Positions 39,775 through 47,967 of a stretch of 64,000 bases of DNA are shown in pieces; within the stretch, counting starts at the first letter, position 1, and each line of letters begins with the position of its first letter. The translations under genes were made by a program, and so were the position numbers. Source of the stretch: Actinomycetospora sp. NBRC 106375. GTDB lineage: Bacteria > Actinomycetota > Actinomycetes > Mycobacteriales > Pseudonocardiaceae. Below the pieces are notes generated by a model. That model had not been told where the DNA came from and ran no database searches. It saw only the letters and a program-made list of their open reading frames with translations. The stretch is taken from NCBI RefSeq assembly GCF_030269665.1, contig NZ_BSTS01000006.1, forward strand, positions 62,001 through 126,000, read 5' to 3'.

Positions 39775-42207
39775 TTACCCCCTCAGGCGACCCAGGACGT
39801 CCGGTAGAGCGTCCGGGTGCACGACCGCCAACGACCGGGTGGCCCGGGTGAGGGCCACGTAGAGGTCGTTGAGCCCGCGGGGCGAGTCGCCGACGATCCC
39901 GGCCGGGTCGACGAGCACGACCGCGTCGAACTCGAGGCCCTTCGCGTCGGCGACCTCGCACACGACGATCTCGGAGCCCAGGTCGACGCCGTCCGCCGTC
40001 CCCCCCGCCGTCTCCCCCGGCCCGGCGGTGACACCGAGGGCGTCCGCGAGGGCCCCCACGCGCCCGCCCGGGGCGAGCACGGCGACGCGGCCCGCGCCCT
40101 CGGCGTCGACCACCGCGTCGCGCGCCGCGCGGGCCCGCTCGGCCGCGGCGGCGACGAGGTCCGGCTCGTCGACGCCCACCGCGACCGGCGCCACACCGGA
40201 CTCGCGCACCGACTCCGGGGGCGACGCGGTCGGGTCGATGGCGGCCAGCACGTCCGCGGCGACGGCCATGATCTCGGCCGGGGTGCGGTAGTTGACCGTG
40301 AGCACCTCGCGGCGCCAGCGCTTCGCCACGTACGGCGAGAGCACCTCGCCCCACGAGGACGCCCCGCCCTGGGCGCCGGTCTGGGCGACGTCGCCGACCA
40401 GCGTCATCGACCGGCTGGGGCAGCGGCGCATGAGCACCCGCCAGGCCATCGGAGAGAGCTCCTGCGCCTCGTCGACGATCACGTGGCCGAACGTCCAGGT
40501 GCGGTCGTCGGCGGCGCGCTCGGCCGCGGAGGCGTAGGTGGCCTCGCGGGTGCGGTCGGCAAGCACGCTCGCGTCGACCACGTCGGTGGGACGCAGGAGC
40601 TCGGGGTCCCAGTCCTCCTCCATCGCCAGGATCTCCAGCACGCCGGCGGCGTAGGCCTCGTCGGCCTCGCGCTTGCGCTCCTCGGCCTCGCGGGCGGCGG
40701 TGTCGTCCTCGCCGAGCAGCTCCGCGACCTCGTCGAGCAGCACCGCGTCGGCGGGGCTCCACCACGTGCCGTCCAGGAGATCCCCGGGCGCCGCGTCGCG
40801 GGCGAGCCGATCGCGGTCGGCGTCGGACCAGCCCCGCGTGGCCGCCCGCAGGCGCCGCGGGGTGGTCCAGAGGTCGGCGAGCAGCTGCGGCGGCGTGATC
40901 GTGGGCCACAGGTCGTCGAGCACCGCCCGCAGGTCGGGGTCGGCGCGCAGCCCGGCGCGGACGTCGGCGAGGTCGCCGCGGTCGAGCAGGTTGCCCCGGC
41001 CGTCGAGGTCCTTGCCCACCCGGTCGACCTCGCGGCGCGCGAGCTGGTCGACCACCTCCCGGACGAAGGTGCGCTTGGCGTCGTTGTGCGGGCGGCGGGT
41101 GCGCCGGGCCCGGGTGCGGGCCTGGGCCACGACGTCGCGGTCGACCACGACGGGCTCGCCGTCGACGGTCAGCTCGATCGGCTGCCGGGGCAGCTCCTGG
41201 CGGTCGCGCACCGCGGTGGAGAGCACCTTGGTCATCTCGGCGTGGCCCTTGAGCGCCGCGGTCTCCGCGGGCTCGCCGCGGCGGGCGGCGAGGCCAGGGT
41301 AGAGCTCGCCGACGGTCGAGAGCAGGACGCTCGTCTCACCCAGCGAGGGCAGCACCTGCTCGATGTAGTGCAGGAACGTCGGGTTGGGCCCGACGACGAG
41401 CACGCCGCGGCGGGCCAGCTGGCGGCGGTGGGTGTAGAGCAGGTACGCCGCGCGGTGCAGCGCCACGGCGGTCTTGCCCGTGCCGGGCCCGCCCTCGACC
41501 ACGACGACGCCGTTGGCGCTGGAGCGGATGACCCGGTCCTGCTCGCCCTGGATGGTCGCGACGATGTCGCCCATGCGCCCGGTGCGCCCCGCCGAGAGCG
41601 CCGCGAGCAGCACCGCCTCGCCAGTGAGCCCGGTGCGCTGGGTGACGGTGGCGCCGAGGCGCGCCGCCTCCTCGAGGTCGAGGATCTCGTCGTCGACGGC
41701 GGTGACCCGGCGGCTGCGCGAGCGGATGTGCCGGCGGCGGCGCACGCCGTCCGGCGAGGCCGCCGTGGCCGTGTAGTACGGCCGCGCCGCCGGGGCGCGC
41801 CAGTCGACGAGCAGCGGCTCGTAGTCGTGCTGGTCGTCGAGCAGACCCAGGCGCCCGACGTAGAGCACGTCCTGGTCGAGCCCCTCGATCGTGTCGGGCC
41901 CGCCGTCGACCGGCGGGGGCGGCGGGCGGTCCGGGTCGAGGTCCAGGCGCCCGAAGCACAGCCCGTTCTCGACCGCGGAGAGCGTCGCGAGCTGCTCGGA
42001 GTACATCTGGGCGGCGGCGTCGCGCTCGGAGACGGCCTGGGGCGTCCCGGTGGTCTCCTCGCGCAGGACGCGCGCGAGCAGCGCCGCGGTCTCGGCCCGG
42101 CGTTCGTCGAGCTTGCCGTAGAGCATGGTCACGTAGGGCTGCTCGTCGGCGACCGGATCGGTGGCAGGGTCGACGTCGGGCTCGGCGGGCGGGGACGTAC
42201 GGGTCAC
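39775..42207 (-). CDS. helR: RNA polymerase-recycling ATPase, HelD/HelR family
   Basis: An 810-residue superfamily 1 ATPase. The N-terminal coiled-coil (YVTMLYGKLDERRAETAALL) fits the arm that enters the RNA polymerase secondary channel. Walker A is GGPGTGKTAVALH, Walker B VIVDEAQEL, then LVGDVAQTGAQ, NYRTPAEIM and GLEFDAVVLVDP. HelR proteins of actinomycetes free stalled RNA polymerase and can displace rifamycins, giving tolerance. A GTG at 42207 has GGAGAAGG just upstream; a GTG at 42285 lacks one. I saw no rifamycin-associated element upstream. Whether this is HelR or a general HelD cannot be settled from sequence alone. Confidence 0.88.
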   Translation of the reverse strand: MTRTSPPAEPDVDPATDPVADEQPYVTMLYGKLDERRAETAALLARVLREETTGTPQAVSERDAAAQMYSEQLATLSAVENGLCFGRLDLDPDRPPPPPVDGGPDTIEGLDQDVLYVGRLGLLDDQHDYEPLLVDWRAPAARPYYTATAASPDGVRRRRHIRSRSRRVTAVDDEILDLEEAARLGATVTQRTGLTGEAVLLAALSAGRTGRMGDIVATIQGEQDRVIRSSANGVVVVEGGPGTGKTAVALHRAAYLLYTHRRQLARRGVLVVGPNPTFLHYIEQVLPSLGETSVLLSTVGELYPGLAARRGEPAETAALKGHAEMTKVLSTAVRDRQELPRQPIELTVDGEPVVVDRDVVAQARTRARRTRRPHNDAKRTFVREVVDQLARREVDRVGKDLDGRGNLLDRGDLADVRAGLRADPDLRAVLDDLWPTITPPQLLADLWTTPRRLRAATRGWSDADRDRLARDAAPGDLLDGTWWSPADAVLLDEVAELLGEDDTAAREAEERKREADEAYAAGVLEILAMEEDWDPELLRPTDVVDASVLADRTREATYASAAERAADDRTWTFGHVIVDEAQELSPMAWRVLMRRCPSRSMTLVGDVAQTGAQGGASSWGEVLSPYVAKRWRREVLTVNYRTPAEIMAVAADVLAAIDPTASPPESVRESGVAPVAVGVDEPDLVAAAAERARAARDAVVDAEGAGRVAVLAPGGRVGALADALGVTAGPGETAGGTADGVDLGSEIVVCEVADAKGLEFDAVVLVDPAGIVGDSPRGLNDLYVALTRATRSLAVVHPDALPDVLGRLRG

Positions 42208-42366
42208 GCGGGCCTTCTCCAGCGTCTCGGGCTCCGGCGCCGGTGTGCCGGGAGGACCATCCACCGTAGCCCCGCACCCCGACACCGTGCCGCCGAGCAG
42301 CCGATCGACCGAGGGTGATCCGGTGCCGGTGTCCGGTCCGCGAGACGGCCGTCCTCCCGGCGAGTC

Positions 42367-43431
42367 TCAGCCGGGGGTGTTCCGGAAGACGTCGGGCCCG
42401 TCGGCGCCGTCGGGGTCGGGCTCGGCGGTCCGGCGCACCCGGTCCTGGGTGGCGAGCACCTCGAGGTGGGCGTCGGTCTCCAGCACCGCGAGCATCCGGT
42501 TGAAGACCTCCATGTCCTCGAGTCGCAGCTCCCGGCGCGTCCAGCGCAGCGCGGCGGCGATCTCGGCCGCGGTGGTCCTCCCCTCGTCGACCGCCGCGGC
42601 GATCTCGTCGAGGCGCTTGTCGTGGTGGGCGAGGAGCTCGTCGACGCGGGCGTGGACGCTCGGCGCGACCGGCCCGTGGGCGGGCAGCAGCAGCCGGTCG
42701 GGCTCGGCCCGCAGCGCGGCGAGCGAGGCGAGGTAGCGGATGAGGGCGCCGGGCCGGGCGGCCGGCTCGAAGCCGATCGACGGCGTGATGTGGGGCAGGA
42801 CGTGGTCGCCGGCGTAGAGCATCGTCGCGTCGGCGGCGGTCTCGTCCACGAAGACGAGGTGCCCGCGGGTGTGGCCCGGGGTCTCGCGGGCGATCAGCCG
42901 GCGCCCGCCCGCGTGGAGCGCCTGGCCGTCGGTGAGCCACTCGTCGGGGTCGGCGAAGTCCTCGCTCGGCGGCGGCTCGGCCTCGGCGAGCCAGGCGCGG
43001 ACCGCGGCGGCGAGCTCGGGCGCGCCGGCCCTGTCGAGTCCCACGACCTGCGCATTCAGGCCCTCGTCGCGGGTGCGGACGACCTCCAGGGACTCGGCCT
43101 CGCCCGCGCCGAGCGCGACCCGCCCGCCGTGCTCGCGGCGCAGCGCCACGGCCTGGCTGTAGTGGTCGCGGTGCACGTGCGTGACGAGGAAGCGGCGCAC
43201 GTCGCCCGGCTCGGCACCCAGCTCCCCGAGCAGCCGGCGCAGCACGTCCCGCGAGGCGTCGATCGCCCAGCCGCCGTCGACGAGGGTCAGGTCGGCGCCG
43301 TCGGCGGGGCTGAGCACGTAGACGTTGACGGCGCGCAGGGCGTCGCTCGGCAACGGCAGCGGGAGGCGGTGCACCCCGGGGGCGACCGTCTCCAGCTCGG
43401 GTCGGCTCCAGGCGTGCCGGTCGGAGATCAC
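42367..43431 (-). CDS. Metallo-beta-lactamase-fold hydrolase
   Basis: A 354-residue metal-dependent hydrolase of the glyoxalase II-like group. The metal motif is THVHRDH (84-90), with later ligands in ETPGHTRGH and YAGDHVLPH and the final His in LLPAHGPV. The C-terminal helical part (VFNRMLAVLETDAHLEVLAT) is the winged-helix-like extension seen in the LACTB2/RNase Z-like hydrolases. It overlaps the PNPOx-like gene by 4 bp (ATGA), so the two are one operon. The substrate is unknown; a thioester or lactone is possible. Confidence 0.88.
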   Translation of the reverse strand: MISDRHAWSRPELETVAPGVHRLPLPLPSDALRAVNVYVLSPADGADLTLVDGGWAIDASRDVLRRLLGELGAEPGDVRRFLVTHVHRDHYSQAVALRREHGGRVALGAGEAESLEVVRTRDEGLNAQVVGLDRAGAPELAAAVRAWLAEAEPPPSEDFADPDEWLTDGQALHAGGRRLIARETPGHTRGHLVFVDETAADATMLYAGDHVLPHITPSIGFEPAARPGALIRYLASLAALRAEPDRLLLPAHGPVAPSVHARVDELLAHHDKRLDEIAAAVDEGRTTAAEIAAALRWTRRELRLEDMEVFNRMLAVLETDAHLEVLATQDRVRRTAEPDPDGADGPDVFRNTPG

Positions 43432-44186
43432 TCCCCGGAGGATGCCCCTGCCCCGGCGGTCGCCGCCTCACGGGGGTCGTCGCCGGTGTCGACCGCCCCG
43501 TCCGGCCCGGTCGCGTCGCCCGCCACCGTCACGGCCCCGTCGGCGTCCCGCGCGGCCGCCCGGCGGGCGCCGGCGACGCCGAAGTGGTCCCCGCCCTTGC
43601 GCCGCACGTCGTCGGTGCCCCACGATCGCGCCCGCTCGACCGGGACCAGACGCGGGATGTGCTTGCGGCAGTGGATGTAGGCCTCCTCCACGGTGACCTC
43701 CACCCACAGCTCCGCGCGGCGGCCCGGGGCGCTCTCCACCGGCAGGTCGGGGTGCTCGCCGCGCAGCTCCTCGTCGGTGACCAGGCGGGCCGCCCCGTTG
43801 ACGTGCAGACCGATGAGCTCGTCGGTGAAGTCGACCATCATCAGCCCGACGTGCGGGTTCTCGTTGATGTTGCCCATGCTCGCCATGACGCCGTTGCCGC
43901 GGTACTCCGGCCAGGCCACGTGCCGGTCGTCGAGCACCCGCAGGAACCCGGGCGGGCCCGCGCGCAGCGTCGAGTCGCACTCGCCGTGGGCGTCCGCCGT
44001 CGCGACGAACGCCATCGTCATCCCCGCGATGAACTCCTGCATCGAAGGGACGAGCCGGTCGCACATCTGGTCGGAGTAGAAGCGGTCCGCCCGCGCGGTG
44101 GCCCCGAGGGACTCCTGCAGCGCGTGCTCACCGGCGGAACCGGGACGCTCGGGATGGGGATCGGGGTGGGACGCCCGGTCGCTCAT
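43428..44186 (-). CDS. Pyridoxamine 5'-phosphate oxidase-family flavoprotein
   Basis: A 252-residue protein with a split-barrel FMN-binding fold. The core blocks are FIAGMTMAFVATADAHGECD, FLRVLDDRHVAWPEYRGNG, GLMMVDFTDELIGLHVNGAA and EAYIHCRKHIPRLVP, typical of the MSMEG_1061-like group, some of which use F420 or FMN. The C-terminal 50 residues are Ala/Asp/Gly-rich and probably disordered. It is first in a two-gene operon with the metallo-hydrolase. The reaction is unknown; a pyridoxal role should not be assumed. Confidence 0.85.
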   Translation of the reverse strand: MSDRASHPDPHPERPGSAGEHALQESLGATARADRFYSDQMCDRLVPSMQEFIAGMTMAFVATADAHGECDSTLRAGPPGFLRVLDDRHVAWPEYRGNGVMASMGNINENPHVGLMMVDFTDELIGLHVNGAARLVTDEELRGEHPDLPVESAPGRRAELWVEVTVEEAYIHCRKHIPRLVPVERARSWGTDDVRRKGGDHFGVAGARRAAARDADGAVTVAGDATGPDGAVDTGDDPREAATAGAGASSGE

Positions 44187-44761
44187 CGACGCCTCTCTGC
44201 GGCCCGCTCGCGGGGACCACGGGGTTGTCGCCGCAGCCGCGGGGCGGGCTCACGCCCGTTGGTCCGGACTACGTCGGTCGGGGAACAGCCACCGATGGAA
44301 CCCTGCAAATCGGGCCCTGTCGAGCCCGCTGCGTGCCGCACCGCTCACCCGGAGCAACACCTCGGCAGGTCGACCAACGGGTTGTGCTCCGAACAGCCGC
44401 ACTTGACTGTGACGTACGTCACGCCGTGATGTGGCCGAGACCTGGCCGCGCCGGGCCCGTGACCCACGCCGAGGGCCTGAGCAGCCCGGACGCCGCGTCA
44501 CGGGCCGCGCGCCGACCGCGACGACGGGTGACCGATCGCGCCGCGGGGCTTCCCCCGGTGCCTAGTCTGGCTCCTGTCCGGCCACCCGTGGCAGCTGGTG
44601 CCGGACCCGCGCCCGTTCCGCCCGTGGCCTGTCCGGCGGGTGCGGCCCCCGACCCAGCGCGGACAGGCCGAACGCCGACGCACCGGACTCCCCACCGGCG
44701 ACGCGGCACCTGGCTCGCTCCCCCTCGGCCAGGTCGATCGGCGGCGCGACGGAGACCACGC
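44187..44761. promoter_or_regulatory. 575-bp divergent region with a CRP-like palindrome
   Basis: No gene is supported. GTGACGTACGTCAC at 44409-44422 is a perfect 14-bp palindrome close to the CRP/FNR-family consensus TGTGA-N6-TCACA. A TTGAC box lies just before it at 44404-44408, as in a -35 element. It could control the PNPOx operon to the left or the repeat protein to the right. The stretch at 44190-44400 has moderate GC and no other clear structure. Confidence 0.5.
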
Positions 44762-45691
44762 ATGGCCCGACACCGTGCGGCGCCCGCCCGAGCGGCGACG
44801 CCTCCCCCTGCTCCCGCCCACCCCGAACCCGGCCCCGCGACCCGCACCGCGGTCGCGGAGCGTCCCGGCGACACCAGCGACACCGGCGACACCGACCTCG
44901 GCGCCCTGCTGCCCCGCCAGGGCGGCCTGACCGAGGCGCACCCGTCGGGTCCGCTGCCGCGGTCGCGGCGGGCCGCGACCCGTCCGGCGCCCGGCGACGC
45001 GGGGGCGGGCCCCCGGGCGTCGGAGACGTCGCCCCTCGACCTCGCCGCCATCGCCCTGGCGGCCGCGAGCACCCGCCAGGCCGGCCTGCCCGCGCCGGGC
45101 ACGTCGCCCGCCGGCACGGCCGTGCCGCGCACCGCGGCCGACGAGCAGCCCGGCGGGCCCACCACCGGCGGGACGCCGCGCCCGGCCTACCCGGCCGCGG
45201 TCCCGAGCGCCCTGGCACCGCCGACGCCCGCGCACCCGGTCCCGGCGGCAAGCCGCGGGGGTCGTGTCGACCCGCGCCGCCGCGTCCCGCTGCCGACCCG
45301 CACGGCCGGCGCGCTCGCGCTCCTGGGTGCGCTCGCGGGCGGTGGGGTGGCGGTCATCGGCGGCGGCACGATGCTCGCGTCGGACCGCACGCCGGTGACC
45401 GGCGAGCTCCCGGCACCCGAGCTGGCCGCCGGCAGCGCCGCCGCGGCCGCGACCGTCGGCGGTCAGCACGACCAGCCCCAGGCCCGGCACGACCAGCAGC
45501 AGAGCGGTCGCCACCGCGCCGACGGCACCCGCGGCGACGCCGGGTCCGCCTCCTCGGCGGCCGGCTCGTCCGGCTCGTCGGGCTCGTCGGGCTCGTCGGG
45601 CTCGTCGGGCTCGTCGGGCTCGTCGGGCTCGGCGGGCTCGGCGGGCTCCTCCGGCTCGTCGGGAAGCACCGCCGACGCCGGCGGCTACTGA
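44762..45691 (+). CDS. Membrane-anchored protein with Ser-Gly repeat tail
   Basis: A 309-residue low-complexity protein. The first 175 residues are Pro/Ala/Thr-rich with no domain. A single hydrophobic helix is at about 187-205 (AGALALLGALAGGGVAVIGG). The outer part has a Gln/His/Arg stretch (GGQHDQPQARHDQQQ) and then a tail of SSG repeats ending ADAGGY. The long N-terminal part implies a type II orientation. The ATG at 44762 has GGAG about 9 bp upstream. No enzymatic motif is present. It may be a surface or wall-spanning protein. Confidence 0.65.
   Translation: MARHRAAPARAATPPPAPAHPEPGPATRTAVAERPGDTSDTGDTDLGALLPRQGGLTEAHPSGPLPRSRRAATRPAPGDAGAGPRASETSPLDLAAIALAAASTRQAGLPAPGTSPAGTAVPRTAADEQPGGPTTGGTPRPAYPAAVPSALAPPTPAHPVPAASRGGRVDPRRRVPLPTRTAGALALLGALAGGGVAVIGGGTMLASDRTPVTGELPAPELAAGSAAAAATVGGQHDQPQARHDQQQSGRHRADGTRGDAGSASSAAGSSGSSGSSGSSGSSGSSGSSGSAGSAGSSGSSGSTADAGGY
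45563..45663 (+). repeat. Tandem 9-bp GGCTCGTCG-type repeats
   Basis: About eleven 9-bp units encode SSG or SAG triplets at the C-terminus of the protein at 44762. Several consecutive units are identical, so the copy number is likely to vary between strains. Confidence 0.85.
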
Positions 45692-45755
45692 CCGGGACGA
45701 CCGCCCCGTTGTCGTCGCTGCCCCGGCAGGCGGGGCAGGCGGGTCGGCGCGCTGG

Positions 45756-46067
45756 TCAGCCCAGCGCGCTGACCAGCGCCTCGCGCTGGCGGGACCCCAG
45801 GCCGGCGACACGCCGGTCCTCGGGGATGCCGGCCTGCTCGAGGACCGCCGACGCCTTCGCCGGGCCGTAGCCGGGCAGCGCCCGGACGAGCTGGGAGACC
45901 TTCGTCTTCCCGGCGATCGGGTCGCTCTTGCCGCGGTCGAGCACGGCGGGGATCGACTCCTCGCCGCTCTTGATGCCGGCCAGGAGGGCCGAGCGGGCCT
46001 GGCGGGCCTCGCGCGACTTGGCCTGGGCGGCCTCGCGCTGCTCGGGGGTCAACGTCGGGAGGGCCAT
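45756..46067 (-). CDS. mihF: Integration host factor, actinobacterial type (mIHF)
   Basis: A 103-residue nucleoid-associated DNA-binding protein. The helical N-terminus (LTPEQREAAQAKSREARQAR) and the helix-two-turn-helix region with KVSQLVRALPGYGPAKASAV, then LEQAGIPEDRRVAGLGSRQR, match mIHF of mycobacteria and Streptomyces, which is essential in mycobacteria. Usually it is next to gmk; here it is not. The ATG at 46067 has GGGGAGA upstream. An inverted repeat (45749-45759 with 45769-45779) overlaps the stop and may act as terminator. Confidence 0.95.
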   Translation of the reverse strand: MALPTLTPEQREAAQAKSREARQARSALLAGIKSGEESIPAVLDRGKSDPIAGKTKVSQLVRALPGYGPAKASAVLEQAGIPEDRRVAGLGSRQREALVSALG

Positions 46068-46409
46068 CGCGGTGTCTCCCCTCTCTGTGGTGCGGGTCGT
46101 CGCGGTCGGCCCACGACGATCGGTCGGACCGGTCGCACAGACGGTCACACGGACGGTCGGTCGACACCGCACGCCACGCCGCGACTACGCCGCGATCCGG
46201 ACGCCCGGGCCGATGGTTGCGGGACGGTACACCAGCCGGGCGGGCGACCTGCCCCTGACCTGGGCGGATCGCGCGGAGGCGGCGCCGGGCACGCGCACGG
46301 CGACGTTCGGGTGACCATGACGGGCGACGTCATCACCCACGTGCACCTCCTCGTTCCCCGGACAGCGGCTGCGTGTGCGGGCGGTGATCACGCGGGCCGT
46401 CGCCGGCGG
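46068..46409. other. 342-bp intergenic region upstream of mIHF
   Basis: It must contain the mIHF promoter. An imperfect inverted repeat lies around 46313-46341 (GGGTGACCATGACG against CGTCATCACCC). Short open frames across 46145-46391 have no ribosome-binding site or conserved-looking product and were not called. Confidence 0.35.
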
Positions 46410-47048
46410 TCAGCGTCGCGGTGACGACGCCCGGTACACGACGGCCGGCGGGAGGTTGCGCCAGACGACGGGCGAGGTCACGACGTCGGCGAAGCAGTCC
46501 CCGAGCTCCTCGCGCAGCGCACGTGCCGGCGCGGCCCAGGAGGTCCAGCAGTAGGCGAACTGCACGAACACCCCGTCGTCGGCCAGGGCCCGCGCGACCG
46601 TCGGCAGCAGCGAGTCCTCCCGGCCCGGCCGGGTCGCCGACCAGCCCAGCCCGCTGACCACGACGTCCGCCCCGGCGATCCCCCGCAGCGCGAGCAGCGC
46701 GGGGAGCTCGGCGACGTCGGCCGGCACCACCTCGACGGCGGGCAGGCGCTCGGCGAGCCGGTGGGCGAGCACGGGGTTGAGCTCCACCGCGAGCTGGCGC
46801 CCACGGCCGGCGAGCCGGTCGGCGAGCAGGTCGGTGAACGCGCCGCTGCCGGCCCCGAGCTCGACCACCACCGGGTCCGCGCGGGTGGAGCGCAGGGCGG
46901 CGTCGGCCATGCCCCGGGCGAGCGCCGTGCTGCTCGGCCACACCGAGGCCGTCGCCACGGGCGCGCGGACGAACTGGGCGGCGAACACCGCACGGTCGGC
47001 CAGCGAGGCCTCGCGGGCCCCGTCGGCGTCGGGCGGCTCAGGCGGCAC
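46410..47048 (-). CDS. Phospholipid/ornithine-lipid N-methyltransferase-like protein
   Basis: A 212-residue SAM-dependent methyltransferase. Its N-terminus FAAQFVRAPVATASVWPSST is the hallmark of the PmtA/OlsG group, which methylates amino groups of phosphatidylethanolamine or ornithine lipid. Motif I is VVVELGAGSGAFTDLLADRL, followed by LAVELNPVLAHRLAE. It is the last gene of an operon: its start overlaps the acyltransferase stop by 11 bp. Given an OlsB-like and a PlsC-like enzyme upstream, N-methylation of ornithine lipid is the simplest idea. Phosphatidylethanolamine is the alternative substrate. Confidence 0.83.
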   Translation of the reverse strand: MPPEPPDADGAREASLADRAVFAAQFVRAPVATASVWPSSTALARGMADAALRSTRADPVVVELGAGSGAFTDLLADRLAGRGRQLAVELNPVLAHRLAERLPAVEVVPADVAELPALLALRGIAGADVVVSGLGWSATRPGREDSLLPTVARALADDGVFVQFAYCWTSWAAPARALREELGDCFADVVTSPVVWRNLPPAVVYRASSPRR

Positions 47049-47967
47049 GGTCGAGCTCCGGGGTCACGGTCGGCAGGACGGGGGCCACGACGGGGCGCGC
47101 GGCGGCGGGGTGGTCGACGGCCGGCGGGAGCGCGGCGGCCACGGCGGCCGCGCAGCGCCGGGCGAGGACCCGGCGGGCGGTGGCGCGGGCCGGGCCGGCC
47201 GGCACCGCCGAGGTGTCGAGCACGGCACAGGTCGTCACCTCGACGACGAGTCCGGGGGCGGTGAGCACGCGGAGCAGCGAGGAGGCGAGGGTGTCGTCGC
47301 CGACGAAGGCGGCGGTGGTGTCGGGGCCCCCGCCCGGCAGGACGCCGTCGCGGCCCCGGTAGCGCAGGGCGACGGGCACGATCGGCGCCCCGGCGTCGTA
47401 CGCCGCCTGGAAGGCGGCCGGGCGGAAGGGCCCGAGATCGCGCCCGCAGCGGGTCGTGCCCTCGGCGAACAGCCCGATCGGGACGCCGGCGCGCAGGGCG
47501 TCGGCGAGGCCGGCGACGGCGCCGGGCAGCGCCCGCAGCCGGTCGCGGTCGAGGAACACCGTGCCGGCCCGGGCGGCCATGACCCCGAGCACCGGCCACC
47601 GCCGGACCTCGGTCTTGGCGAGCATCCGCACCGGCGCGACGGCGTGCAGGGCGAGCACGTCGATCCACGACACGTGGTTGGCGACGACCAGTGCCCCGGG
47701 TGGTGCGGCCGGACCGCTCCGCCGCACCCGGACCCCCGCGGCGCGCAGGACGGCGGCCGTCCAGACCCCCTGGACGCGGCCGGTCGCGGCCGACCCGAGC
47801 ACCGGCACGACCACGGCGACGGCGAGGCCCGCGCCGAGCACGGCCACGAGGGCCGCGGCCCGGACGGTGAGCCGCACGGCCGCCACGGCGCGGGCGGCAC
47901 CCCGCCGCGACACCGGCAGCGGCAGGCAGCCCGGATCGCAGGGCGAGGTGGGGGACCAGGCGGTCAC
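47038..47967 (-). CDS. PlsC-family acyltransferase (OlsA-like)
   Basis: A 309-residue membrane-associated 1-acyl acyltransferase. Motif I NHVSWID (HX4D) is near residue 100, with a later FDRDRL-like VFLDRDRLRALPG and the GLFAEGTT motif III and VPVALRYRGRDG. An N-terminal hydrophobic helix (AALVAVLGAGLAVAVVVPVL) anchors it. The GTG at 47967 overlaps the stop of the GNAT-type gene (GTGA). Position between an OlsB-like and a methyltransferase gene suggests it adds the second acyl chain to lyso-ornithine lipid, as OlsA does. A lysophosphatidate substrate is also possible. Confidence 0.86.
   Translation of the reverse strand: MTAWSPTSPCDPGCLPLPVSRRGAARAVAAVRLTVRAAALVAVLGAGLAVAVVVPVLGSAATGRVQGVWTAAVLRAAGVRVRRSGPAAPPGALVVANHVSWIDVLALHAVAPVRMLAKTEVRRWPVLGVMAARAGTVFLDRDRLRALPGAVAGLADALRAGVPIGLFAEGTTRCGRDLGPFRPAAFQAAYDAGAPIVPVALRYRGRDGVLPGGGPDTTAAFVGDDTLASSLLRVLTAPGLVVEVTTCAVLDTSAVPAGPARATARRVLARRCAAAVAAALPPAVDHPAAARPVVAPVLPTVTPELDRAA

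Noticed and set aside
45563-45663. CRISPR-like or integron-type repeat
   Set aside because: It is a coding 9-bp Ser-Ser-Gly repeat without spacers.
46145-46391. Short leftward open frames upstream of mIHF
   Set aside because: They have no ribosome-binding site and no recognisable product, and they overlap each other in different frames.
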